A model generated the notes under the pieces. That model was given only the letters and a program-made list of their open reading frames with translations, had not been told where the DNA came from and did no database searches. From CAVTGO01 sp963734275 (GTDB lineage: Bacteria > Actinomycetota > UBA4738 > HRBIN12): DNA of 64,000 bases. Positions 8,227 to 17,032 of this stretch are shown here, piece by piece. The position numbers were made by a program, and so were the translations under genes. Numbering within the stretch: the first letter of the stretch is position 1; each line of letters opens with the position of its first letter. The stretch spans positions 1 to 64,000 of the forward strand of contig CAVTGO010000007.1 of the NCBI GenBank assembly GCA_963734275.1. Direction: 5' to 3'.

Positions 8227-10978
8227 ACTTCATCGGATCAACGGCAAGACGTTCTCGGCCGAGCCGCGCCCCGGCCAGTGCCTGCGCACCTTCCTGCGCG
8301 ACCTCGGCTGGTTCGGCGTCAAGAAGGGCTGCGACGCCGGCGACTGCGGCGCCTGCACGGTCTGGCTCGACGGCAAGCCGGTCCACAGCTGCCTGGTGCC
8401 CGCCTTCCGGGCCGAGGGCCGCGAGGTCACCACGATCCAGGGGCTCGCGCCAGCGACGGCGAGCTGCACCCGATGCAGCAGGCGTTCCTCGACGCCCAGG
8501 CGTTCCAGTGCGGCTTCTGCACCGCCGGCATGATCATGACGGCGGCCGCGCTCGACGAGGAGCAGCGCGCGGACCTGCCCCGCGCGCTCAAGGGCAACCT
8601 CTGCCGCTGCACCGGCTACCGCGCGATCGAGGACGCGATCCGCGGCGTCGCGTCCGTCGAGGCCGGACGAGGCCGGCCAGCGCCTGCGGCGCGAGCCTCG
8701 CCAACCCGTTCGGCCGAGGCGATCGTCACCGGCCACGCCCGCTACACGATGGACGTGGCGATGGACGGGCATGCTGCACCTCAAGGTGCTGCGCTCGCCG
8801 CACGCGCACGCCCGCATCCTGCCGATCGGCCGCGAGCAAGGCGCTGGCCGTGCCCGGCGTCGTCGCGGTCTTCACCTGGGAGGACGTGCCGCGGCGGCTC
8901 TACAGCACGGCGACGCACGAGGACCACCTGGTCGATCCCGACGACACCTACATGCTCGACAACGTCGTGCGCTTCGTCGGCCAGCGCGTCGCCGCCGTGG
9001 TCGCCGAGACCGAGGCCGCCGCCGAGGCGGGCTGCCGGCGCGCTCGAGGTCGACTACGAGGTGCTGCCCGCCGTGTTCGACCCGAGTAGCCGCCATGGCG
9101 CCGGACGCGCCGGTCCTGCACGACAAGGGCGGCGAGGCGCGCGGCAACATCTACGTCGAGATCCACGGCGAGGTCGGCAGCGTGGCGGCCGGCTTCGCGG
9201 AGGCCGACGCCGTCCACGAGAGGACCTACTCGACGCTCGCGCGTCCAGCACGTGCACCTGGAGACGCACGGCTCGATCGCCTGGCGCGGCGACGACGGCC
9301 GCATCCACGTCCGCACCAGCTCGCAGGCGCCGTTCATCGCCAAGCAGAAGCTCTGCCTACCTGTTCGGCCTGTACCCGCGCGACCGTCCACGTCTTCACC
9401 GAGCGCGTCGGCGGCGGCTTCGGCGGCAAGCAGGAAATGCTCTCCGAGGACCTCTGCGTGCTGGCGGCGCTGAAGACCGGCCGGCCGGTGAAGTGGGAGT
9501 TCACGCGCGAGGAGCAGTTCATCGGCGCGACCACGCGCCACCCGATGACGACACGCGTCAAGCTCGGCGCCAAGCGCGACGGCACGCTGACCGCGATCCA
9601 GATCCACGTCGTCTCCAACACCGGCGCCTACGGCGGCCACGCCGGCGAGACGCTCGCCGCCGCGCTCGGCAGCCCGATCACGGCCTACCGCTGCGCCGAA
9701 CAAGAAGGCGGACGGCTACGCGGTCTACACCAACATGGTGCCGGGCGGCGGCTTCCGCGGCTACGGCGCGTCGCAGACCGACGTTCGCCATCGAGTGCGC
9801 GATCGACGAGCTGGCGCAGCTCGCTCGGCATGGACCCGTTCGCGATGCGCCGCAAGAACATGATCCGGCCCGACCGACTGGATCGAGTCGGTCTGGCAGG
9901 ACCCGTCCGACGTCGCGTTCGGCAGCTACGGGCTCGACCAGTGCCTCGACCTCGTCGAGGAGGCGCTCGCGAGCGGCCGCGGCGCCGCCAAGCCCGACGG
10001 GCGACGAATGGGTCGGAGGGCACGGGCATCGCGCTCGCGATGCTCGACTGCGGCCCGCCGACCGAGCACCGCTCGGGCGCGCAGATGGCGCTCCTGCCCG
10101 ACGGCACGCTACCACCTCGCCGTCGGCTCGACCGAGATGGGCAACGGCTCGGTCACCGTCGCACCGGCAGATCGCCGCCGCGGTTCTCGGCTGCGCGGGC
10201 CGGCCGGCATCGCCATCGTCAACGCCGACACCGACCTGACGCCCTACGACACCGGCACGTTCGCCAGCACCGGCACCGTCGTCGCCGGGCAGGCGGTCGG
10301 CGCTGACGGCCGCGGCGCTGCGCGACAACATCCTCGACTTCGCCGGCCGCCACACCGGCGTGCCGACCGCGCGACTGCCGCCTCGAGGACGACGCGGTCG
10401 TCTGCGGCGACAAGCGCATCTCGCTGCGCCGAGCTGCACGCCGCCGGCACAAGCGCGCGGGCATCGCTTCGAGGCCAAGCGCAAGGCCTACCTGTCGCCG
10501 CGCACCGTCGCCTTCAACGTGCAGGGCGTGCGCGCTCGCGGTGCATCGCGTCACCGGCGAGATCCGCATCCTGCAGAGCGTGCACGCCGCCGACATCGGC
10601 CGGCTGATCAACCCGATGCAGTGCCGCGGCCAGATCGAGGGCGCCATCGCGCAGGGGTTCGGCTGGGCGCTCTACCGAGAAGATGGTCTACGACGAGCAC
10701 GGGCGCGATGGTGAACCCGCAGCTCCGCAACTACCGCATCCCGGCCTTCGCCGACGTGCCGCGCACCGAGGTGTTCTTCGCCGACACCTACGACACGATC
10801 GGGCCGCTCGGCGCCAAGTCGCAGGGCGAGTGCGCGATCAATCCGGTCGCGCCGGCCATCGCCAACGCGCTGGCCAACGCGACCGGCGTGCGCTTCACGC
10901 AGCCTGCCGCTCACGCCCGACCGCATCTTCGACAAGCTGGGCGCGCGAGACAGCCTGCGCGGGCTAGAGACCCACTGA
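8223..10978 (+). CDS. Xanthine dehydrogenase, fused 2Fe-2S and molybdopterin subunit (frameshifted)
   Basis: This subunit hydroxylates purines such as hypoxanthine or xanthine at the Mo-cofactor. The N-terminal ~150 residues carry both 2Fe-2S clusters: KKGCDAGDCGACTVWLDG (plant-type cluster), then FQCGFCTAGMIM and KGNLCRCTGYRAIEDA. The same chain continues without a stop into the Mo domain: SPHAHARIL, GVVAVFTWEDVP, RFVGQRVAAVVAE, ERVGGGFGGKQEMLSEDL (Mo-cofactor GGFGGK), GGGFRGYGASQ (FRGYG), and ending GPLGAKSQGECAINP with the active-site-type GE. Fusion of these two modules is a known variant. More than fifteen breaks are present, and each one I resolved is a single inserted base (near 8665, 8769, 8834, 9085, 9357, 10676 and 10702). 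TGA at 10976 follows RGLETH. Confidence 0.85.
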
Positions 10979-10986
10979 CCACTCGC

Positions 10987-11015
10987 TGCGGGCGGCGGCA
11001 TCACCGCCGCCCGCA
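10987..11015 (+). terminator. GC-rich 12 bp perfect hairpin after xanthine dehydrogenase
   Basis: The arm TGCGGGCGGCGG (10987 to 10998) pairs perfectly with CCGCCGCCCGCA (11004 to 11015) across a five-base loop CATCA. It begins nine bases after the stop of the Mo subunit. There is no T tract, so a classical intrinsic terminator is not certain, but position and stability fit transcript ending or 3'-end protection. Confidence 0.6.
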
Positions 11016-11033
11016 GGACAACCAGCGCGCGCG

Positions 11034-11163
11034 GCTAGCGAGTGGAGGAGGGTCCAGATGCGAGGCGGCGCGCCGAGAGGCGGCCGCGAGGCGTACTTGC
11101 TGTACGTTGAGCGGCCGACCGAGGGCGCCAACGAAGCAGATGGGCCCTCATCCGCTCGCTAGC
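11034..11163. repeat. 130 bp palindromic element with 23 bp terminal inverted repeats
   Basis: The left end (11034 to 11056, GCTAGCGAGTGGAGGAGGG...) and the reverse complement of the right end (11141 to 11163) agree at 20 of 23 positions. Two of the three differences become G-U pairs in RNA. The interior is also partly self-complementary (GGCGGCCGCGAGGCGTAC against its counterpart), with the centre at GTACTTGCTGTAC (11093 to 11105), so the whole unit can fold as one long hairpin. It lies between convergent genes and its right end contains the stop codon of the minus-strand gene. It could be a MITE, a REP-like element or a bidirectional terminator. No second copy was noticed in the window. Confidence 0.6.
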
Positions 11164-12121
11164 GGTCGACCAAGAGATAGAACGCCACCGACACCGCGTA
11201 GGCGACGAGGGTGGCGCCGATGCCGATCACCTCGGCGCGCGTGCGGTGCTTGGGATCCGGGTGCAGCCAGAAGTCGAACGTGCGGATGGCGATCGGCATG
11301 AGCGCATACGTCAGGATCACCATGCTCACGATCTTCTGAATGAACATCGCCTCCGGCAGCCGAAGCCACTCGAGGCGTGGCCCCAGGAGATACGTCTGCG
11401 CCATGACGACGGGGTAGAGGACGAGGAGCACGATCATCGCCTGCTTCCAGTCGGGGGGCATCGCGCCGCCGCGCAGCGCCGTGTCGGAGGCGAACCATCC
11501 CGGAAAGCCGCTGTTGATCTTCTCGACCGTCGCCTCTTCCCAGAGGCGCGACGCGTCGTCCACCATGCGCCGCCGCACGTCGGACACCCGCCACTGCTCG
11601 AGGTGCTCGGGCGAGTCGAAGCGCACGACCACGACCCACTCGTCCTGCACACCCGCGACGGGCGGGAACACCTCGACACCCTCGAAGCCCGGGAAGCGGG
11701 AGGCGGCCGTGTTGATGCGGTCCTCCCACTCGCGGAACTCCTTTTCCTTGCCCGCCTTCACGCGCGTCGTGATGACCATGCCCGCCGCGTGCGAGCCCGA
11801 GCGTGCGCGCGCGACCGTGTGCTGCCGCGCGTCGCTCGCAAAGAGCGGCGCGCCCTGGTCGAGCAGCGTCTTCCGCACGTCCGAGCGCATCCACGCGTCG
11901 AGGTGCGCGGCCGTGTCGAACCGAAACAGGATGACGAAGTCTTCCTGGAACGGCGGGACCGGTTCCACCACCTCGGCGCTCTCGAAGCCGGCAAACTCGC
12001 TGCACCGCTGGTTGATCTCGTTCTGCCAGGCGAGGAATTCCTTCTCTCGCCCCGGCACCACCTTCTGCGACACGACGACCGTCGCCGAGACGGGCGCCGC
12101 GCTGGTTGCCAGTTCACTCAT
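11159..12121 (-). CDS. Antibiotic biosynthesis monooxygenase (double ABM) membrane protein, 320 aa
   Basis: The protein has two tandem ABM (dimeric alpha-beta barrel) domains. Domain 1 is about residues 15 to 100 (VVVSQKVVPGREKEFLAWQNEI, SAEVVEPVPPFQEDFVILFRF). Domain 2 is about 115 to 205 (MVITTRVKAGKEKEFREWEDR, VEVFPPVAGVQDEWVVVVRF). After a linker come three hydrophobic spans (MIVLLVLYPVVMAQTYLL, KIVSMVILTYALMPIAI and GIGATLVAYAVSVAFYLLV). The architecture resembles uncharacterised ABM-plus-membrane proteins; the substrate is unknown. The start at 12121 is preferred because AAGGGG lies eight bases upstream. It is divergent from the porin gene with only 36 bases between the two starts. The frame is intact, unlike the neighbouring genes. 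Confidence 0.8.
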   Translation of the reverse strand: MSELATSAAPVSATVVVSQKVVPGREKEFLAWQNEINQRCSEFAGFESAEVVEPVPPFQEDFVILFRFDTAAHLDAWMRSDVRKTLLDQGAPLFASDARQHTVARARSGSHAAGMVITTRVKAGKEKEFREWEDRINTAASRFPGFEGVEVFPPVAGVQDEWVVVVRFDSPEHLEQWRVSDVRRRMVDDASRLWEEATVEKINSGFPGWFASDTALRGGAMPPDWKQAMIVLLVLYPVVMAQTYLLGPRLEWLRLPEAMFIQKIVSMVILTYALMPIAIRTFDFWLHPDPKHRTRAEVIGIGATLVAYAVSVAFYLLVDR

Positions 12122-12157
12122 TGTTGACCCCTTGCCGATGACGACTGAGAGGAACAC

Positions 12158-13579
12158 ATGACATCGCCGCTGCCGTCCGTAGCAAAGCATCCGCCGTTCC
12201 GCGAAGTCAAGAAATCACGCGGCGCCGCGCGGCGCGCGTCGGCGCGTGCGCTCGCGATCGCGCTCGCGGGCCTCGGGCTCGCGGGCGGCGCGGCCGCGCA
12301 GAGCGCGCCGACCGAGCCGGCCGCACCGTCCGCGGCTACCTCCACGCTGTCGCTCGGCCGCAGCGACTTCTGGCAAGGGACGACGGACGGCATCAGCGGC
12401 AATCCCGGCGCGGTCAACGTCGTGACCGGGACGGGCTGGCTCGGCCGCCTGATCGGCTTCGGCAAGGACTCGGGGGTGCATCTGGGCGGCGCGTGGCTCG
12501 GCGACGCGAACTATCTCTTCGCGGGCGGCAACGATCCGCGGACGTGGAGCTTCAACAGCCTCCTGCTGGTCGACCTGACCCTCGATCTCGAGAAGATCGT
12601 CGGCATCCCGGGCGCGCAGTTCGGCATCGAGTTCCTCCAGTTCAACGGGCAGGCGACCAACGATCAGGCCGGCCTCGTCGTCGGCTACAACAGCCTGCCC
12701 GGCGCGCCGCCGCTCACCCGCAGCGAGCTCTACGAGCTCTGGTGGCGGCAGCGGCTCTTCGACGACAAGCTGATCTTCCGCATCGGCAAGACGGTGCCCA
12801 CGTTCGACTTCGGCAACGTGCTGCGCCCGGTGCCGCTGCAGGACCCGAGCCTGTTCATCCCGGCAACGTCCGGCCTCCTCTACACGCCGGTCTTCATCAA
12901 CCCGACGATCATCGGCACGATGCCCGGCTACTACAACTCGGCGTACGGCATCACGGCGACCGTCGCCCCGATCAAGAACGTGTACGCGTCCTACGGCATC
13001 TACGACGGGAACGGCGCGCGCGGCATCCAGACCGGCATCCGCGCGGCGCCCGAGTTCAACGGGTACTACTTCAACATCGGCGAGGTCGGCGCGGCGTGGC
13101 AGCTCGGCCCGGACCGGTTGCCGGGCTCGGCGGGGTTGGGCGGATGGGGGCAGTTCGGGAAGCTGTCCGCGGCGGGTGTCGAGGAGAACGGCGCGCAGGG
13201 CTTCTACGCGTTCGCGTCGCAGCGCCTGTGGCTCCGGAGCCCCGGCGTGGACGGCAGCGGCGTCACGGGCTTCGTCCAGTTCGGCATCAACGAGTCGAAG
13301 ACGCTCCCCGTGAACCGCTACCTGGGCGGCGGCCTCACCGGCTTCGGCCTGATCCCGCGCCGGCCGAAGGACTCGATCGGCGTCGGCGTCTCGTGGTCCA
13401 CGCTGAACGAGCGCCTCGGATTCGAGAGCGACGAGGTGATGCTCGCCGCGTACTATCAGGCGCACGTGTTCGCCGACATCTACGTCCAGCCGCAGATCAC
13501 GCACGTCCCGAACCCGGGCCAGCGGCCGGGCCTATCGCCGGCGACGGCGATCACGACACGCCTGATGATTCTGTTTTAG
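12158..13579 (+). CDS. OprB-type carbohydrate-selective outer membrane porin, 473 aa
   Basis: This is a beta-barrel porin of the OprB family, which passes small solutes through the outer membrane. After a basic N-terminus, an Ala/Leu/Gly-rich signal (LAIALAGLGLAGGAAAQ) ends near residue 48. The barrel shows FGIEFLQFNGQATNDQAG, LTRSELYELWWRQRLFDDKL, FRIGKTVPTFDFGNV, YASYGIYDGNGARG, ASQRLWLRSPG and FVQFGINESKTLPVNRYLGGGL. It ends in Phe (TAITTRLMILF), the usual terminal aromatic for BAM-dependent assembly. Its presence marks this segment as Gram-negative. Between an ABM protein and purine-catabolism genes it could import aromatic or purine-like solutes, but that is inference. Confidence 0.85.
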   Translation: MTSPLPSVAKHPPFREVKKSRGAARRASARALAIALAGLGLAGGAAAQSAPTEPAAPSAATSTLSLGRSDFWQGTTDGISGNPGAVNVVTGTGWLGRLIGFGKDSGVHLGGAWLGDANYLFAGGNDPRTWSFNSLLLVDLTLDLEKIVGIPGAQFGIEFLQFNGQATNDQAGLVVGYNSLPGAPPLTRSELYELWWRQRLFDDKLIFRIGKTVPTFDFGNVLRPVPLQDPSLFIPATSGLLYTPVFINPTIIGTMPGYYNSAYGITATVAPIKNVYASYGIYDGNGARGIQTGIRAAPEFNGYYFNIGEVGAAWQLGPDRLPGSAGLGGWGQFGKLSAAGVEENGAQGFYAFASQRLWLRSPGVDGSGVTGFVQFGINESKTLPVNRYLGGGLTGFGLIPRRPKDSIGVGVSWSTLNERLGFESDEVMLAAYYQAHVFADIYVQPQITHVPNPGQRPGLSPATAITTRLMILF

Positions 13580-13580
13580 C

Positions 13581-13606
13581 TCGGAGGGGGCTACCTCGCC
13601 CTCCGA
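13581..13606 (+). terminator. Hairpin after the porin gene
   Basis: TCGGAGGG (13581 to 13588) and CCCTCCGA (13599 to 13606) form an eight-pair stem with a ten-base loop, immediately after the porin stop (TAG, 13577 to 13579). The facing minus-strand gene ends at 13653, so the hairpin could serve both. There is no clear T run. Confidence 0.55.
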
Positions 13607-13652
13607 TTCCTGCCCCAACTACAGGATTGCGCCGGCCTGCGCGATCGCTTGT

Positions 13653-15069
13653 CTACTTGGCGCCCGCGTATTTGGCGGCGAGGCGGTTGTGTGTTTCGAC
13701 CACTGGCCCCATGTCCACCGTGGTGACTTTCCCGTTCTCCACCACGACGCGGCCGTTGATCACCGTGTAGCGCGCCTTCTGCGGCGCGCAGAACACCGTG
13801 GCCGCGACCGGGTCGTTCAGCGCGCCCGCGTAGTCGACCGTGTTCAGGTCGATGCTGAAGAAATCGGCGCACATGCCCGGGGCCAGCGAGCCGATGTCGT
13901 GGCGCCCGAGGACGGCCGCGCCGCCGCGCGTCGCGATCTCCAGCGCCTCCCGCGCCGTCATCCACTCGCTGGCGCCGAGCGGGTGCGACTCGAGAGCAGG
14001 GTACTTCGCGGGCCCGTCTGGCGGGAGCAGGCCGATGCGCAGCCGGGCGAGCAGCATCGCCTGCCGCGCCTCGAGCAGGATGTTCGAGGCGTCGTTGCTG
14101 GCCGACCCGTCCACGCCGAGGCCGACCTTCACGCCGGCGTCCAGGTACTTCTTGATCGGCGCGATGCCGGAGGCGAGGCGCATGTTCGAGCAGGGGCAGT
14201 GCGCGACCCCGGCACCGGTCCTCGCGAACTCGCGGATCTCGTCGTCGTTGACGTGGACGGCGTGGGCGAACCAGACGTCGTCGCCCAGCCAGCCCATCGT
14301 CTCCATCCACGCGACCGGGCGCAGCTTGAAGCGCTCGAGCGTGTAGCGCTCCTCGTCGAAGCGTCTCGCAGAGGTGGGTGTGCAGGCGACGCCAGTACGC
14401 GCGGGCGAGCTCGGCCGACTCCCGCAAGAGCTCGGGGGTGACGGAGAAGGGCGAGCAGGGCGCCAGCACGACCTGGGTCATCGAGCCGAGCGAGGCGTCG
14501 TGGTACGCCTCGATGACGCGCCGCGAGTCCGTCGAGGATCGCCGCCTCGTCCTCGACGCAGTCGTCCGGCGGCAGCCCGCCCTGGGACTCGCCCAGGGAC
14601 ATGGAGCCGCGGCAGGCGTGGAAGCGCACGCCGATCTCCCGGGCCGCCGAGATCTGGTCGTCGAGCCGGCAGCCGTTCTGGAAGACGTACGTGTGGTCGA
14701 AGACGGTCGTGCAGCCGGACGCGGCGAGCTCGGCAAGGCCGACGAGCGTGCTCCAGGCGCGACGCCTCCGGCGTCCGGCGGCCCAGATCGGGTAGTGCGC
14801 CCTGAGCCAGGGGAACAGGTTGATGTTCTGGCCGGCGGGAGCGCGCGGGTGAGCGTCTGGTCGAGGTGGTGGTGGGTGTTCACGAAGCCGGGCAGCACGA
14901 TCTGGCCCGACATGTCCAGCACGACGTCGGCGTCCTGCGGAAGCTCCGCGGTGGGGCCGACCTGCTCGATGATCCCGTCCCGGGCGAACAGGCCGGCGTC
15001 CGTGATCTCCCGACGCCCGTCGTCCATGGTGACCAGCACATCGGCGTTCTTCGCCAGCAGCGTCGGCAT
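13653..15069 (-). CDS. 8-oxoguanine deaminase-like amidohydrolase (TrzA/AtzA class, frameshifted)
   Basis: This is a metal-dependent aminohydrolase of the COG0402 group. The start MPTLLAKNADVLVTMDDG follows a GGAGG ribosome-binding sequence. Family signatures in order are VLPGFVNTHHHLDQTLTRAL (metal HxH), NLFPWLRAHYPIWAA, LAASGCTTVFDHTYVFQNG, FHACRGSMSLGESQGGLPPD, APCSPFSVTPELLRESAEL, LHTHLCETL (metal His), WFAHAVHVNDDEIR, GVAHCPCSNMRLASGIAPI and VGLGVDGSASNDASN. The NLFPWLR, GSMSLGESQGGLPPD and LAPCSPFSVTPE strings are what I associate with 8-oxoguanine deaminases, although atrazine or guanine aminohydrolase activity is possible. Breaks near 14360, 14530 and 14765 to 14850 are mostly single inserted bases. 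It fits functionally with the upstream xanthine dehydrogenase. Confidence 0.8.
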
Positions 15070-15207
15070 ATGGTGATCCTCCGTTCGTCTCACGAGTGGG
15101 GTAGCAACTCCCCGAGTATCCGATTCGAGCGACGGCAAAGTCCAACTGGCGGCGCAACGATTTTCGGGGCCGGCGTGTGAGCCGCGACGCGGCGCTCGGT
15201 CCGCGCG

Positions 15208-15237
15208 TTGACAGATCCCGCGACGCCTCGGTAAGGT
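15208..15237 (+). promoter_or_regulatory. Sigma70-like promoter upstream of the amidohydrolase
   Basis: TTGACA (15208 to 15213) is followed after 18 bases by TAAGGT (15232 to 15237), about 60 bases before the amidohydrolase start at 15298. The -35 matches the consensus exactly. The -10 matches the TAnnnT pattern. It lies in the ~230 base divergent gap between two amidohydrolase genes. Confidence 0.45.
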
Positions 15238-15297
15238 CACCGCACGCTCGCGACCGCGGCGCCCGACCCGCAGGCCGCATCTCGCCGGAGGACGACC

Positions 15298-16547
15298 ATG
15301 ACGCACGTGATCACCAACGTGAGCATCCTCGACGGCACCGGCCGCGAGCCGTTCCGCGGCGCCGTCCGCGTCGAGGGCCACCGCATCGCCGGCGTCGCCC
15401 CGGGCCCGGCGACCGCCGACGCCGCCGGCGCCACCGTGATCGACGGCGCGCGGCGGCCACGCTGATGCCCGGGCTCATCGAGTCGCACGCGCACCTCGGG
15501 CTCGCCGACATGGCTCGCCGGAGCTGACCCGGCTGCCGCTCGAGGAGCACATGCTGATCACCGTGCGCAACGCGCGCACGATGCTCGACTGCGGCTACAC
15601 GAGCGCGTTCTCGGCCGCGTCGGCCAAGCCGCGGCTCGACGTCGTGCTGCGCCGCGAGATCGAGGCCGGGCGCGTGGCCGGCCCGCGCCTGCTCGCCAAC
15701 GGCCCCGAGATCACGGTGACCGGCGGGCTCGGCGACACCAACCAGATGCACCTGCCCCACTACGAGACGCCGACGTTCGCGTGGGTGGCCGACGGGCCCG
15801 ACGCGGTTCGCCGCGTCTGCCGGCTGCTCGCGCGCGAGGGCGTCGACCTCCTGAAGCTGAACCTGTCCGGCGACCTCGGCACCTCGAGCTGCCCGTCCGA
15901 GCAGACGCCGATGACCGAGGGCGAGGTCGCGGCGGCGATGGAGGTCGCGCGCGCGGCGCGACCTGCGCGTGGCCGCGCACTGCCGCAGCGCGGAGTCGCG
16001 TGCTGATGGCGCTGCGCCACGGGCATCGAGGTCATCTACCACGCCAACTACGCCGACGAGCGCGCGCTCGACGCGCTCGAGGCGGCGCGCGACCGCGTCT
16101 TCGTCGGCCCCGCCGCTCGGCCTCACCTACAACCTGACGCCAGGCCGCCGGCCAGTGGGGCGTCACGGCCGAGCGGGCGCGCGGCGTTCGAGCGCGAGCT
16201 CGAGGTCTCCGTCGAGGCGGTCGCCCGCATGCGCAAGCGCGGCATCCGCGTGCTGCCCGGCGGCGACTACGGCTTCCCGTACACGCCGCACGGCACCTAC
16301 GCGCGCGACCTCTCGCTGTTCGTCAAGGTCCTCGGCTTCTCGCCGATGGAGACGCTGGTCGCGGCGACGCGGCTCGGCGGCGAGCTCATGGGCCGCCCGG
16401 GCGAGCTCGGCGTCGTGCAGGAGGGCGCGCTCGCCGACCTGCTGCTGGTCGACGGCGATCCGCTCGCCGACATCGACGATCCTGCAGGACCGCGGCGCGC
16501 TCCGCATGATCATGAAGGACGGCGCGATCCACAAGGCGCTCCAGTGA
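15298..16547 (+). CDS. Amidohydrolase, imidazolonepropionase/prolidase-like (COG1228), frameshifted
   Basis: This is a metal-dependent hydrolase of the amidohydrolase superfamily. The start MTHVITNVSILDGTGREPF follows GGAGG. The metal motif is MPGLIESHAHLGLADM (HAH). Next are MLDCGYTSAFSAASAKPRLD, EIEAGRVAGPRLLANGPEI, EGVDLLKLNLSGDLG (the K that bridges metals in many members), LRVAAHCRSAESVLMALRHG after a break, IEVIYHANYADERALDAL, RVLPGGDYGFPYTPHGTYA (catalytic Asp region) and GELGVVQEGALADLLLVDGD. About six breaks are present (near 15450, 15520, 15960, 16020, 16110 to 16190 and 16480). It is divergent from the 8-oxoguanine deaminase-like gene. The substrate is unknown. Confidence 0.75.
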
Positions 16548-16573
16548 TCGGCGCGGCCGACGGAGCCGCGCTG

Positions 16574-17032
16574 ATGCGCAGGCCCATCCCGCTCGGGTCG
16601 ATCTGGTGCCCGCACTGCGAGAAGATGACGGATCACCAGCTGAGCATCCTCAGCACTGTCGATCCTGACGACCTGCCGCTCGAGCCGGCGGAGCCCCCGC
16701 GGGGAAGCCGCTATATCGTGACCTGCCTGACGTGCCGGAATCATCCACTCGTGGTGGGCGCGTCCGGCGGCGATGGCCTGACGGCGTCACGCTGTCCGTC
16801 GCCCGAGCGCTGCCGCGCGGCCCAGCGTCGCTCACTCGTCGTCGGCGTCGCGTCGCTCGCCCGATTCGGGGCGCTCCGATTTGCGGCGGTCCGCCACGGC
16901 GCGACGCTCGCTCGCCTCGCGCCGCTCGCGCGCTTGCCGCTTCTCGTAGCACTCGCGGTGATAGTCGGTGTCGCCTTCAAGCGGTGGACGGGCGCGACGC
17001 CGTCGAGCTATCGGCGGAGGGCCGCGGCCTAG
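16574..17032 (+). CDS. Small CxxC zinc-ribbon-like protein, true end uncertain
   Basis: From ATG 16574 the protein reads MRRPIPLGSIWCPHCEKMTD, then YIVTCLTCRNHPLVV. The two CxxC pairs about 45 residues apart suggest a zinc ribbon. No family is recognised. After about residue 65 the reading turns Arg/Ala-rich and overlaps better coding on the opposite strand, so the apparent stop at 17032 is probably not natural and a frameshift or lost stop near 16770 is likely. It follows the amidohydrolase by 26 bases. Confidence 0.4.
   Translation: MRRPIPLGSIWCPHCEKMTDHQLSILSTVDPDDLPLEPAEPPRGSRYIVTCLTCRNHPLVVGASGGDGLTASRCPSPERCRAAQRRSLVVGVASLARFGALRFAAVRHGATLARLAPLARLPLLVALAVIVGVAFKRWTGATPSSYRRRAAA
16832..16999 (-). 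CDS. Short charged protein or C-terminal extension (HREC motif)
   Basis: On the minus strand, below the end of the Mug-type glycosylase, the frame ending at 16832 reads EGDTDYHRECYEKRQARER followed by further Glu/Arg-rich coiled-coil-like sequence. It finishes GERRDADDE before a TGA. The composition looks like real protein, and the antisense alternative is an unstructured Val/Ala/Leu mix. No start codon is visible. It is either a separate small gene whose start was lost to an indel or a frameshifted tail of the glycosylase. Confidence 0.35.
   Translation of the reverse strand, partial: RRARPPLEGDTDYHRECYEKRQARERREASERRAVADRRKSERPESGERRDADDE

Noticed and set aside
12215..13504. 429-codon minus-strand open frame opposite the porin gene
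   Set aside because: It is antisense to an intact porin with a clear signal and terminal Phe. Its Arg/Ala/Glu-rich composition is a GC-rich shadow.
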